NCBI RefSeq assembly: GCF_003116585.1
Contig: NZ_QEHM01000002.1
Span: forward strand, 62,001 to 126,000
Length of the DNA stretch: 64,000 nt
Origin: Albibacillus kandeliae
GTDB taxonomy: Bacteria; Pseudomonadota; Alphaproteobacteria; Rhodobacterales; Rhodobacteraceae
Direction: 5' to 3'
The notes under the pieces were generated by a model. That model made no database searches, was not told the origin of the DNA, and was given only the letters and a program-made list of their open reading frames with translations. The position numbers and the translations under genes are program-made. Each line of letters begins with the position of its first letter. Positions within the stretch are counted from its first letter, which is position 1. Shown in pieces: positions 45,505-54,387 of this stretch.

Positions 45505-47295
45505 TCATTCGGCGGCTTCTACGCCGTCTCCGTCATTCTTATCATCTTCCAGGATCGGAAGCTGCATTTCGAAAACTGCGCCACCCTTCCTTCCGTTCCG
45601 TGCCGTCAGACGACCGCCGAGGTCGTTTACGATACCCGACGAAATGGCAAGGCCCAAGCCGACGCCGTCTCCGGGCTGCTTGGTGGTGTAGAAAGGCTCG
45701 AACAGAGAGTCCAAATCCTCGATCCCTTCGCCATTGTCGCGCACGGTCAGCGTGGCGGTTTCGCCGGCGGCAAGGATCACCTCGACCTCCGGGTTGTTCA
45801 CCGATTTGGTGGCGTCGAGGGCGTTACGCAAGAGGTTGATCATCACCTGTTCGATGCGCACCCGGTCGCCCATGACCCGGACCGGGCGATCGGGCAGGAT
45901 GCGGGTGATCTGGACCTGCCGGTGGCGCAGCTGCGGTTCCATCATCGACAGGGCCGAAGCCAGCGCATCGCCCATGTTTACTTCGGAAAACTGCTCTCCG
46001 CCCTTGCGTGCATAGGACTTGAGCTGGCGCGTGATCGCGCCCATGCGTTCGATCAGGTCGTCGATGCGTCCGAAGGACGAAAGCGCCTCTTCGGGGCGGT
46101 TCCGGCCCAGCAGAAGGCGTGCCCCGGCAAGGTAGGTCTTCATGGCGGCGAGGGGCTGGTTCAGCTCGTGGCTGACGGCTGCCGACATCTCGCCGAGCGC
46201 GGCCAGCTTGGAGCTTTGCGCAAGGGTCTGTTCGGCCACGGCAAGGTTTTCCTGCACCCTTTCGCGTTCGGCGATTTCCCGCTGCAATCTGGCGTTCAGT
46301 GCGCGAAGCTCCGCCGACTCGCGCTGGAACAATGCCATGCGCAGCGCCGTCTTCCGGCTGAGCGCATAGAAGGCCAGCGCCAGAAGGATGGCGAATCCCA
46401 TGATTTCGAGCGCCAGCACGCCGTTCACCCGCTCCCGGATCGAGGCGTAGGTGGTGAAGGAGGTCATGCGCCATCCCCGGAAGGGAATGCGCGCCTCGGT
46501 GCGCATCACGGCTTCGCCCTGGATGTAGGCGTCGGGCGGCAGCGCGCTCCAGTCGGCGGTGGCGCGAATGGCGCGTTCGATGGCGTTCTGCGGGGTCTGA
46601 CGCTGCAGCGCCTCGGCTTCGGTCAGGCCACGCCAGCGCGACTCCGTGGCCAGCACGATGCGCCCGGTGCTGTCGACCACGAGGACGGCATCGGAGATGC
46701 CCGCCCAGGCGCGTTCGAACTTTTGCAGGTCAACCTCGACCACGATGACGCCGAGCACCTTCTGCCCGGACTCGACGCGGCGCGAGTAGGTGAAGCGGTA
46801 GCCGCCGACCTCGCGCGGGATCACCGAGAAGACGGTCGCGTTGGAGCGCACCGCATCGACGAAGTAGGGCTCGCCCCGGTGGCCGGAGCCGAGGCGGTTG
46901 CGGTCTGTCGCGGCCACGGTCCGCCCGTCGCTGTCGAGCAGCATCAGGGAGGCCGCGCCGATCTCTTCCACGAAGGAGATCAGCCGCTGGGTGGACTGGC
47001 TGAAGTCGTTGGAGTTCAGCGCCCCGATCAGCGTCGGGTCACGCGCCAGCAGCTGCGGCACGATGGCGTTGCGGCGCAGTTCGGAGAGCAGGTTGCCGCT
47101 GTAGAGCGCGAGGCGCAGCTCGGCGCGGTTGCGGGTGCTCTGGGTAAAGCGGTCGGTCAGCAGGCCATTGGTGGTCCAGACCGTCGCGATGGCGACGACC
47201 AGCAGGACAAGGAGGGCCAGCCGGACACGCCAGCTGATCGTGTCCGTTCGCGGCCAGATCAGGTTGCCCGGCAGGCTGTTACGCGGTGTTGCCAT
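45505..47295 (-). CDS. DctB-like sensor histidine kinase
   Basis: A 596-residue inner-membrane kinase. A transmembrane helix at about 25-45 and a second near 300-315 enclose a double-PAS (dCache-like) periplasmic sensor with SRRVESGQKVLGVIVVEVDL, as in DctB. A coiled coil (RESAELRALNARLQREIAER) leads to the phosphorylation site AAVSHELNQPLAAMKTY. The ATP-binding domain has NLLRNALDATK (N box), DNGEGIEDL (G1) and GVGLGLAISSGIV (G2). It would phosphorylate the response regulator that follows 12 bp later. By family it senses C4-dicarboxylates such as succinate. Downstream of purQ. Confidence 0.9.
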   Translation of the reverse strand: MATPRNSLPGNLIWPRTDTISWRVRLALLVLLVVAIATVWTTNGLLTDRFTQSTRNRAELRLALYSGNLLSELRRNAIVPQLLARDPTLIGALNSNDFSQSTQRLISFVEEIGAASLMLLDSDGRTVAATDRNRLGSGHRGEPYFVDAVRSNATVFSVIPREVGGYRFTYSRRVESGQKVLGVIVVEVDLQKFERAWAGISDAVLVVDSTGRIVLATESRWRGLTEAEALQRQTPQNAIERAIRATADWSALPPDAYIQGEAVMRTEARIPFRGWRMTSFTTYASIRERVNGVLALEIMGFAILLALAFYALSRKTALRMALFQRESAELRALNARLQREIAERERVQENLAVAEQTLAQSSKLAALGEMSAAVSHELNQPLAAMKTYLAGARLLLGRNRPEEALSSFGRIDDLIERMGAITRQLKSYARKGGEQFSEVNMGDALASALSMMEPQLRHRQVQITRILPDRPVRVMGDRVRIEQVMINLLRNALDATKSVNNPEVEVILAAGETATLTVRDNGEGIEDLDSLFEPFYTTKQPGDGVGLGLAISSGIVNDLGGRLTARNGRKGGAVFEMQLPILEDDKNDGDGVEAAE

Positions 47296-47331
47296 TCCGC
47301 GAGATTACGTGCTCGTCGCGCGGCGCTCAAG

Positions 47332-48000
47332 TCACGCCGGAGTCAGCGCACCGGTCAATGCGCGGAACAGCGCCACCCCGTCGGTGCCACCGTGCCCCGC
47401 ATCGGCGGCGCGTTCCGGGTGGGGCATCATGCCCAACACGCGGCGGTTCTCGGAGAGGATCCCGGCGATGTCGCCACGCGAGCCGTTCGGGTTGTCGGTG
47501 TAGGTGAAGGCCACCCGGTCTTCGCCCTGCAGGCGCGCGATGGTCTCGTCGTCGGCATAGTAGTTGCCGTCGTGGTGCGCGATCGGAATGCCGATGACGT
47601 CGCCCGCGTTGTAGCCCTCGGTGAAGGCGCTGTTCGAGGTCTGGACCTTTAGGCCGACCGTCTTGCAGATGTACTTGAGCCCCGCGTTGCGCAGGAGCGC
47701 GCCCGGCAGCAGGCCGGTCTCGGTCAGGACCTGGAAGCCGTTGCAGACACCCAGCACGTAGCCACCGCGCGATGCATGGGCGGCGACCGCCTGGCAGACC
47801 GGGGATTTCGCGGCAATGGCGCCGCAGCGCAGGTAATCGCCGTAGGAGAAGCCGCCCGGCACGCCGACGATGTCGACGCCCTCGGGCAGCGTGCTGTCCT
47901 TGTGCCAGACCATGGTGACGTCGGCGCCGGCCTGTTCGAAGGCGACCGCGAGGTCCCGGTCACAGTTGGACCCCGGAAATACGATGACTGCAGCTTTCAT
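47332..48000 (-). CDS. purQ: Phosphoribosylformylglycinamidine synthase subunit PurQ
   Basis: A 222-residue class I glutamine amidotransferase that supplies ammonia to Pur[22 protein letters not shown] holds the nucleophilic Cys, and the catalytic His/Glu pair is in GMMPHPERA. The N terminus [20 protein letters not shown] is diagnostic. It is in order purC-purS-purQ on the minus strand, with 188 bp of non-coding sequence after purS. Only 36 bp separate it from the dctB-like gene, so read-through into the two-component genes is possible. Confidence 0.97.
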   Translation of the reverse strand: MKAAVIVFPGSNCDRDLAVAFEQAGADVTMVWHKDSTLPEGVDIVGVPGGFSYGDYLRCGAIAAKSPVCQAVAAHASRGGYVLGVCNGFQVLTETGLLPGALLRNAGLKYICKTVGLKVQTSNSAFTEGYNAGDVIGIPIAHHDGNYYADDETIARLQGEDRVAFTYTDNPNGSRGDIAGILSENRRVLGMMPHPERAADAGHGGTDGVALFRALTGALTPA

Positions 48001-48188
48001 GCCTGTTCCTTCCGAATGATCAGGTGCCCGGATATCGGCGACGTGACGGCCCGGCGCCGCCGGATGACAGGAGCGCGGCCTGCCCCGCTCAAACCACAGC
48101 CCGCGTCACCTGTCCAGCTTGGGGTGCGCGGCCCGCGCCCTTGCGGCGCGGATGCTGTGCAACCGGGCAGGTCATGCCCGGTTTCAGG

Positions 48189-48419
48189 TCAGGCGATCTC
48201 GATCGCGTAGCTCTCGATGACGGTATTGGCGAGGAGCTTCTCGCACATGTCCTTGACCTCGGCCTCGGTGGCGCCGTCTGCGAGGTCCAGCTCGATGATC
48301 TTGCCCTGGCGCACACCGTTCACGCCGTCGAAGCCCATCGCGCCGAGTGCGTGGCGCACGGCCTCGCCCTGGGGGTCCAGAACCCCGTTCTTCAGCATCA
48401 CCCTGACCGTCGCCTTCAT
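48189..48419 (-). CDS. purS: Phosphoribosylformylglycinamidine synthase subunit PurS
   Basis: A 76-residue dimeric bridging subunit needed to join short PurL and PurQ and to channel ammonia. MKATVRVMLKNGVLDPQGEA and VRQGKIIELDLADG are family hallmarks. It lies between purC and purQ. Part of the same minus-strand unit. Confidence 0.95.
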   Translation of the reverse strand: MKATVRVMLKNGVLDPQGEAVRHALGAMGFDGVNGVRQGKIIELDLADGATEAEVKDMCEKLLANTVIESYAIEIA

Positions 48420-48510
48420 GCCTTCGTCCCCTGGTCTTGTCCTGTGAAACCGATCCCGGTTTCTCTACTTTGCAAATACGCGAATCCGGTCACCGCAACG
48501 GGCGCCGGGC

Positions 48511-49269
48511 TCAGTTGATCAGTTTCGGCTTCACCATGTGCGAGGCGTTCTTGGGCATCACGCCCAGACGCCGCGCCACCTCGGAATAGGCATCCGTCAG
48601 GTGCCCCGGTCCGCCGTGGCTCTCGCGGTCCAGCTTGCGGCCGGTCTCGATGTCCCACAGCCGGCAGCTGTCAGGCGAGATCTCGTCCGCCACCACGAGG
48701 CGCTGGTAGTCGCCCTCGTAGATGCGGCCGACCTCGATCTTGAAGTCGACGAGGCGGATGCCGACGCCCAGCATCAGGCCGGACATGAAATCGTTGACCC
48801 GGAGCGCGAGGCTGAGGATGTCGTCCATGTCCTGCTGGCTGGCCCAGCCGAAGGCGGCGATATGCTCTTCGGTGACCATCGGGTTGTTCAGCCGTTCGTC
48901 CTTGAAGCAGTACTCGACGATCGGGCGCGGCAGCTGCGTGCCCTCCTCGATCCCCAGCCGCTCGGACATGGCGCCCGCGGCAAAGTTCCGGACGATCACT
49001 TCCAGCGGGATGATCTCACAGGTCCGCACCAGCTGCTCGCGCATGTTCAGGCGGCGGATGAAGTGGGTCGGCACGCCGATCTGGTTCAGTCCGGACATGA
49101 AGAATTCGGACAGGCGGTTATTCAGCACGCCCTTGCCCTCGACCACGTCCTGGCCCTGGCTGTGGAAGGGCGCGGCGTCGTCCTTGAAATACTGTACGAT
49201 GGTACCGGGCTCGGGACCCTCGTAGAGGATCTTGCCCTTGCCTTCGTAGATTTTCTTCCGTCGCGCCAT
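48511..49269 (-). CDS. purC: SAICAR synthetase
   Basis: A 252-residue phosphoribosylaminoimidazole-succinocarboxamide synthase, which joins aspartate to CAIR with [21 protein letters not shown] gives the nucleotide-binding start, and [18 protein letters not shown] and VDFKIEVGR are signature segments. ATG 49269 is preceded by AAAGGGAC, so the longer frame upstream is not used. It is the first gene of the purC-purS-purQ unit and is divergent from the DUF1476 gene. Confidence 0.97.
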   Translation of the reverse strand: MARRKKIYEGKGKILYEGPEPGTIVQYFKDDAAPFHSQGQDVVEGKGVLNNRLSEFFMSGLNQIGVPTHFIRRLNMREQLVRTCEIIPLEVIVRNFAAGAMSERLGIEEGTQLPRPIVEYCFKDERLNNPMVTEEHIAAFGWASQQDMDDILSLALRVNDFMSGLMLGVGIRLVDFKIEVGRIYEGDYQRLVVADEISPDSCRLWDIETGRKLDRESHGGPGHLTDAYSEVARRLGVMPKNASHMVKPKLIN

Positions 49270-49469
49270 GCAGTCCCTTTCGGGGAAAGCCGGACGGGAT
49301 CGACTCCCGTGCTTTCCTAGCGCCGCTATAGTGCAAGGCCCGCACTCTCGCAAGCAGGCTGCATCGCAGCGTCGCACCCGCGGGGGGCAGCGGGGTCTGC
49401 CTCTTGCACGCGCGCGCCTCACGCGGCATATCAAGGGTAACGCAGTTTCAGGCAAAAGGGCTGACCGCC

Positions 49470-49787
49470 ATGACCACATTCGACGATCGCGAGAACGCAT
49501 TCGAGAACAAGTTCGCCCATGACGAGGAAGTCCAGTTCAAGGCCGTTGCACGCCGCAACAAGCTGCTGGGTCTCTGGGCGGCAGAGCTGATGGGCAAATC
49601 GGGCGAGGAAGCCGCCGAATACGCCAAGTCCGTGGTTCTGGCCGACTTCGAGGAAGCCGGTCACGAGGACGTGGTGCGCAAGGTGGCGGCCGACCTCGAT
49701 GGCAAGGCCGACGCCGACGTGATCCGCGTCAAGATGGACGAGCTGATGGTCACGGCCAAGGCCCAGATCATGACCGAGCTCGACTGA
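49470..49787 (+). CDS. DUF1476 protein, F1-ATPase zeta inhibitor subunit
   Basis: A 105-residue all-helical protein. [20 protein letters not shown] is the inhibitory N-terminal region of the zeta subunit known from Paracoccus denitrificans, which enters the F1 rotor interface and blocks ATP hydrolysis. The rest ([20 protein letters not shown], then [20 protein letters not shown]) is the conserved four-helix bundle. It is a marker of alphaproteobacteria. The start follows AAAAGGG. It is monocistronic and ends in a strong hairpin. Confidence 0.9.
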   Translation: MTTFDDRENAFENKFAHDEEVQFKAVARRNKLLGLWAAELMGKSGEEAAEYAKSVVLADFEEAGHEDVVRKVAADLDGKADADVIRVKMDELMVTAKAQIMTELD

Positions 49788-49801
49788 TTTCGAGTTTATT
49801 G

Positions 49802-49830
49802 AGGGCTGCCGGGGCTTTCCCGGCAGCCCT
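49802..49830 (+). terminator. Hairpin after the DUF1476 gene
   Basis: AGGGCTGCCGGG and CCCGGCAGCCCT form a perfect 12-bp stem with a 5-nt loop, 15 bp after the stop codon. The following sequence is C-rich rather than T-rich, but the stem is very stable and its placement is right. Confidence 0.65.
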
Positions 49831-49918
49831 CCCCCTCTCGATCCCCCTAAATTTGGCAGGTTAACCCCGGTGTAATCCCGCGTGGTGCAGGCTGTTTCGG
49901 CCACGCCCGAGGATTGCC

Positions 49919-51796
49919 ATGCCAGCCCTTCCCCTCCGACGACAGACCTCTCGGCTGCTGGCCGCGCTCAGGCTGGTCCGCGCGCTCGTGCCGCTGGCCA
50001 TTGCGGCGGCCTGCCTGTGGTTGCTGGCCGCGCGGATGGAGGAGCTGAGCCTTGCCACGCTCGCCGCCGATGCGGCGGACATTCCCTTGCTGCACTGGGT
50101 CGGTGCCGCGCTGGCGACGGGGGTCGGCCTCTGGGCCGTCGGGCGATACGACCTTGTCGCGCAACGCCACCTTGGCACCGGGGTCGCCCCGCGGCGGGCG
50201 CTGCGCGCGGGGGTGACGTCCATCGCGCTGGCCCAGTTCCTTGGCTTCGGTCTGCTGACGGGCGCCTTTGTGCGCTGGCGTCTGCTGGGCGAGATCCCGG
50301 CGCGGAGGGCGGCGCAACTGACCGGGTTTGTCGCCCTCAGCTTCATGATCGCGCTTGGCCTGCTCTTGGCGTTATGCGCTCTGCTGGCCCCGCCCGTTCC
50401 CGGGGCGCGTGCGCTTGCCGCGCTTGCGCTGGCGGGAACGCTGACGCTGGTGGCGCTGGCGTTCTGCCATCCCCGCTCCCTACCCGGGCGCCTGTTGCCC
50501 ACCCTGCCGGCGATGGCGGCGATCCTGTTATGGACGCTGGTCGACGTGCTTGCCGCCGCGCTGGCGCTGTGGCTGCTGCTGCCGCCTGACACCGAGCTTT
50601 CCCTCTCCCTGTTCCTGCCCGCCTTCCTCGCCGCGCTGGCGCTGGGGCTGGCCACCGGGGCGCCCGGGGGTGTCGGGCTCTTCGAGCTTACGCTGCTGGC
50701 CCTGCTGCCCGAGACCCCGGCGGCGACGCTGGTGACGGGGATCATGGGCTATCGGCTGGTCTACTTCGCGCTGCCCGCCATGGCCGCCGTCGCGGTGCTG
50801 TTGATGGCGCCGCAGCGGCGCCATGCGCCCGCGCGCCGCACCGGGGGCCCGAGGGTGCGGCAGCGGCCCCTGCCCCGTGACCGCCCGCGCGCAGAGGCGG
50901 CGGTGATCGCGCAATCGGGCGGTGGCCTGCTGCGCGCGCGGCGGGAGGCGCTGGCGGTGCTGGACCTGCCCCAGGTCACTGTGGGGTTGTTCGATCCCCT
51001 CACCGGGAGCCCGGGCGCCGCGCTGACCCTGCTGAGGGCGCGGGCGGAGGCGGAGAACCGTATCGCCGCGCTCTACAAGTGTTCGGCGCGGAGTGCCGCC
51101 GCTGCGCGCCGAACCGGCTGGCGGCTGCGGCGTATCGCGGTGGAGGCGGTGATCGACACGCGAACGTTCGATATCTCGGGGCGCGAACACCGCCAACTGC
51201 GGCGGAAGCTGCGCCATGCCGAGCAGGCCGAGGTCACGGTGATGCCCTGTGGAGACATCCTGCCGCTGACCGCGCTGGCGCAGGTCGAGGCGGCCTGGCA
51301 GGCCGATCACGGGCCAGCGGCGGGCACCACGCTTGGCCGGTTCGAACCCGGCTACCTGGCCCATCAGGCCGTCTATACCGCCTGGTGCCGGCCTCGTGTG
51401 GTGGCCTTTGCCAGCTTTCACCGGGCCGAGCGGGAATGGTGCCTCGACCTGATGCGCAGCTGCCCCGACATGCCGGACGGCACCATGCACAGCCTGATCC
51501 ACGCGGCGCTGACCGATGCGAGGGCCCTTGGCGTGGCGCGCCTGTCGCTGGCGGCGGTGCCCGATCTGCCGTTGCTGCGCGGGCGCGCGGCAGGGCTGCG
51601 CCAGTTCAAGGAGAGCTTTGCCCCGCGCTGGGAACCCCGCTACCTCGTCGCGCCCTCCTGGCCCTCGCTGGCGCTTGCCGCCGCCGACATCGCGCGCGCG
51701 GTGCACTGGCCCGACCCCGTGGTTCCGGTGACCCCGCCGGCGCCGCCACGTGAAGAAGTTGCGGAGACAGGATTTACACTGCCCCGCGCCTCGTGA
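49919..51796 (+). CDS. MprF-like phosphatidylglycerol aminoacyltransferase
   Basis: A 625-residue membrane protein. The N-terminal half has about eight hydrophobic segments with GAPGGVGLFELTLLALLPET, the hallmark of the UPF0104/MprF flippase domain. The C-terminal half is a DUF2156-type (GNAT-related) aminoacyltransferase domain, with RKLRHAEQAEV and LGRFEPGYLAHQAVYTAW. MprF transfers lysine or alanine from tRNA to phosphatidylglycerol and flips the product, lowering surface charge and giving resistance to cationic peptides. MprF proteins usually have about 850 residues and 14 membrane segments, so this one has a reduced flippase part. The aminoacyl specificity cannot be read. Confidence 0.8.
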   Translation: MPALPLRRQTSRLLAALRLVRALVPLAIAAACLWLLAARMEELSLATLAADAADIPLLHWVGAALATGVGLWAVGRYDLVAQRHLGTGVAPRRALRAGVTSIALAQFLGFGLLTGAFVRWRLLGEIPARRAAQLTGFVALSFMIALGLLLALCALLAPPVPGARALAALALAGTLTLVALAFCHPRSLPGRLLPTLPAMAAILLWTLVDVLAAALALWLLLPPDTELSLSLFLPAFLAALALGLATGAPGGVGLFELTLLALLPETPAATLVTGIMGYRLVYFALPAMAAVAVLLMAPQRRHAPARRTGGPRVRQRPLPRDRPRAEAAVIAQSGGGLLRARREALAVLDLPQVTVGLFDPLTGSPGAALTLLRARAEAENRIAALYKCSARSAAAARRTGWRLRRIAVEAVIDTRTFDISGREHRQLRRKLRHAEQAEVTVMPCGDILPLTALAQVEAAWQADHGPAAGTTLGRFEPGYLAHQAVYTAWCRPRVVAFASFHRAEREWCLDLMRSCPDMPDGTMHSLIHAALTDARALGVARLSLAAVPDLPLLRGRAAGLRQFKESFAPRWEPRYLVAPSWPSLALAAADIARAVHWPDPVVPVTPPAPPREEVAETGFTLPRAS

Positions 51797-51854
51797 CAGA
51801 TGATGGTCCAGTGCCGGACCCGCCCCGGCCCAACGCTTTTGGGGAATGCAGACC

Positions 51855-52880
51855 ATGACCGATGCCTTGACACAGATGATGGAGAGCCACGACGTCCTGC
51901 TGGCCGATGGAGCCACGGGCACCAACCTGTTCAACATGGGCCTTCAGTCGGGCGACGCGCCGGAGCTGTGGAACACCGACCAGCCCGAGAAGATCAAGAC
52001 GCTCTACAAGTACGCGGTGGATGCAGGCAGCGACCTGTTCCTGACCAATACCTTTGGCGGCACCGCCGCGCGGCTCAAGCTGCACGACGCGCAGGGCCGT
52101 GTGCGCGAGCTGAACCGCGTGGGCGCCGAGCTGGGCCGCGATGTGGCCGACAAGGCCGGACGCAAGGTGCTGGTCGCGGGCTCGGTCGGACCGACGGGCG
52201 AGATCATGGAGCCGGTCGGGTCGCTGAGCCATGCGCTGGCGGTGGAGATGTTCCACGAGCAGGCGGACGGCCTCAAGGAAGGCGGCGCCGACGTGCTGTG
52301 GCTCGAAACCATCTCGGCGCCCGAGGAATACCGCGCCGCGGCCGAGGCCTTTGCCCTCGTCGGCCTGCCCTGGTGCGGCACCATGAGTTTCGACACCGCC
52401 GGGCGCACCATGATGGGCGTCACCTCGGCCGCGATGGTCGAGATGGTCGAGAGCCTCGCCCCGAACCGGCCGCTGGCCTATGGCGCGAACTGCGGCACCG
52501 GCGCCTCCGACCTGCTGCGCACGGTGCTGGGCTTCGCCGCGCAGGACAGCGCGGTGCCAATCATCGCCAAGGGCAATGCCGGGATCCCGAAGTACGTCGA
52601 CGGGCACATCCACTACAACGGCACGCCCGAGCTCATGGGCGAATACGCGGTGATGGCGCGTGACTGCGGCGCCAAGATCATCGGCGGCTGCTGTGGCACC
52701 ATGCCCGAACACCTCGGCGCGATGCGCGAGGCGCTGGACACCCGTCCGCGTGGCTCTGCCGCGCCGACGCTGGAAGAGATCGTCGCCAAACTGGGCGATT
52801 TCTCCTCGGCGAGCGACGGCACCGAGGAAGGCGCAGGCGGCGAGCGCCGCTCGCGCGGGGGACGCCGCCGCCGGACCTGA
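51855..52880 (+). CDS. bmt: Betaine/homocysteine S-methyltransferase (split MetH part)
   Basis: A 341-residue Zn-dependent homocysteine methyltransferase. The N-terminal LLADGATGTNLFNMG and the zinc cysteines in YGANCGTGA (near residue 213) and IIGGCCGTM (279-280) are typical. The C-terminal tail is disordered and arginine-rich (RRSRGGRRRR). It could take the methyl group from glycine betaine or from a methyl-corrinoid protein; a corrinoid protein is encoded at 54388, one gene away. Multi-part methionine synthases have been described in Rhodobacterales, and this looks like the homocysteine-binding part. GGGGA 9 nt upstream favours ATG 51855 over ATG 51846. Confidence 0.85.
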   Translation: MTDALTQMMESHDVLLADGATGTNLFNMGLQSGDAPELWNTDQPEKIKTLYKYAVDAGSDLFLTNTFGGTAARLKLHDAQGRVRELNRVGAELGRDVADKAGRKVLVAGSVGPTGEIMEPVGSLSHALAVEMFHEQADGLKEGGADVLWLETISAPEEYRAAAEAFALVGLPWCGTMSFDTAGRTMMGVTSAAMVEMVESLAPNRPLAYGANCGTGASDLLRTVLGFAAQDSAVPIIAKGNAGIPKYVDGHIHYNGTPELMGEYAVMARDCGAKIIGGCCGTMPEHLGAMREALDTRPRGSAAPTLEEIVAKLGDFSSASDGTEEGAGGERRSRGGRRRRT

Positions 52881-53102
52881 GCACGCCTCGGATCTCGGAC
52901 AGAGGAACCATGAGCGCGCGGCCCTTGGCCGCGCGTTCGCGTTTTCACATTCGATGAGTGGGCTGGTGCTTCCTAGGACGAAGGTTCGTTCGAAAAGTGA
53001 GAACACGATCCCAAATCACCGGAACAATTCAATTATTTCCGGAGAAATGGATCACACATTTCACCGAACGCACAACCCCGACCACCACCAACAGCAGCGT
53101 CA

Positions 53103-54182
53103 TCAGAACAGCGACAGCTGGTCCCCGGCCCGCCCGGGCACGCAGAACAGGTCCGTCCTCAGCGGCGGTTGCGGCCGGTCGAGCCCCAGCCGGCGGGTGG
53201 CAACGGCAAAGCGGTGTGCGATCATCTGGGCATAGGGCCCCTCGCCGCGCATCCGGTGGCCCCAGCGCGCATCGTAGTCCTTGCCGCCGTGCATCTCGCG
53301 CAGCCGAGCCATGATGCGCCCGGCGCGCCCCGGGTAATGCTCGGTCAGCCATTCCTGCCAGAGCGGCGAAACCTCCATCGGCAGGCGCAGCATGATCCAG
53401 CTGGCCGAGGTGGCCCCGGCCTCCTTCCCCGCCTCCAGCAGCGCCTCGAGCTCGTGATCGGTCAGCCCGGGCACCACGGGCGAGGTCATGATCCGCACCG
53501 GGATGCCCGCCGCGCTCAGCCGACGGATCGCCGCCAGCCGCCGCGCGGGGCCGGGCGCGCGCGGCTCCATCAGCCGCGACAGCCGGGCATCGAGCGTGGT
53601 GACCGAGAGGCCGACCCGCAGCAGCCCCTGCTCTGCCAAGGGCGCCAGCAGGTCGATGTCGCGCTCGATCAGCGCGCCCTTGGTGACGATGGCGACCGGG
53701 TGGCGGAACTCGGCCAGAACCGCGAGACAGGCGCGCATGATGCCGTGGTCGCGCTCGATCGGCTGGTAGGGATCGGTATTGGTGCCGATCGCCAGCGTCG
53801 CCACCCGGTAGCGGCGCGAGGAGAGTTCGCGGCGCAGCACCTCGGGCCCCTCCGGCCGCGCCACCAGGCGGGTTTCGAAGTCGAGCCCCGGCGACAGGCC
53901 GAGGTAGGCGTGGGTGGGCCGCGCGAAACAGTAGATGCAGCCATGCTCGCAGCCGCGATAGGGGTTGATCGAGCGGTCGAACGGCAGGTCGGGTGACCGG
54001 TTGTAGGTGAGGAACGAGCGTGGTTTTTCCTCCCGCACCTCGGTGCGAAAGCCGCGCCGCTCCTCGGGAATGTCCCAGCCGTCGCCCTCCTCCACCCGCC
54101 CGAGGTCGTAGCGGCTGGCCGCGTTCGACACCGCGCCGCGCGCCCGCCGCCGGGCGCTGTCTATGGGGAGAGACGAGGACAT
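53103..54182 (-). CDS. PA0069-family radical SAM protein
   Basis: A 359-residue radical SAM protein with CEHGCIYC (Cys78, Cys82, Cys85). The surrounding SINPYRGCEHGCIYCFARPT and the later AIGTNTDPYQPIERDH match the SplB-related PA0069 family, widespread but of unknown function (no spore DNA is repaired in these bacteria). DNA or nucleotide repair is only a guess from distant SplB similarity. It lies on the opposite strand between the homocysteine methyltransferase and the corrinoid protein, breaking up what would otherwise be one unit. Confidence 0.85.
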   Translation of the reverse strand: MSSSLPIDSARRRARGAVSNAASRYDLGRVEEGDGWDIPEERRGFRTEVREEKPRSFLTYNRSPDLPFDRSINPYRGCEHGCIYCFARPTHAYLGLSPGLDFETRLVARPEGPEVLRRELSSRRYRVATLAIGTNTDPYQPIERDHGIMRACLAVLAEFRHPVAIVTKGALIERDIDLLAPLAEQGLLRVGLSVTTLDARLSRLMEPRAPGPARRLAAIRRLSAAGIPVRIMTSPVVPGLTDHELEALLEAGKEAGATSASWIMLRLPMEVSPLWQEWLTEHYPGRAGRIMARLREMHGGKDYDARWGHRMRGEGPYAQMIAHRFAVATRRLGLDRPQPPLRTDLFCVPGRAGDQLSLF

Positions 54183-54250
54183 GGCGGAAACCTAGAACAT
54201 AACATGAACAAAGACAAGCTGCGGCGATGCGGGCACCCCCGGAGCCGCCG

Positions 54251-54357
54251 CCATTCGGCACCGAGCGCGCCGAATGGTCGGAACAGCAACCGGCAATGTC
54301 GCAATTGACACTGTGCGGTGGGGCCGGTTGGGCGTAAACGACTGGAAAACAGGCCCC
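54251..54357. promoter_or_regulatory. Two dyads in the leader of the corrinoid-protein gene
   Basis: CCATTCGGC (54251-54259) and GCCGAATGG (54269-54277) form a perfect 9-bp inverted repeat with a 9-nt spacer. GGGGCC (54320-54325) and GGCCCC (54352-54357) could close a larger hairpin with an A-rich inner part. Both lie between the divergent radical SAM and corrinoid-protein genes. They may be an operator or a structured 5' leader; no known riboswitch class could be assigned by eye. Confidence 0.4.
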
Positions 54358-54387
54358 AACAGAGCCCTGACAGCAAAGGTACCGCCC

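Noticed and set aside
44260-47652. 1130-codon plus-strand open frame opposite the dctB/dctD-like genes
   Set aside because: It spans two well-supported minus-strand genes and the gap between them, with shadow-type composition.
53029-53103. 24-codon hydrophobic peptide starting at the stop of the PA0069-type gene
   Set aside because: TGATGA overlap and hydrophobic content are suggestive, but length and lack of a family make it too weak to list as a gene.
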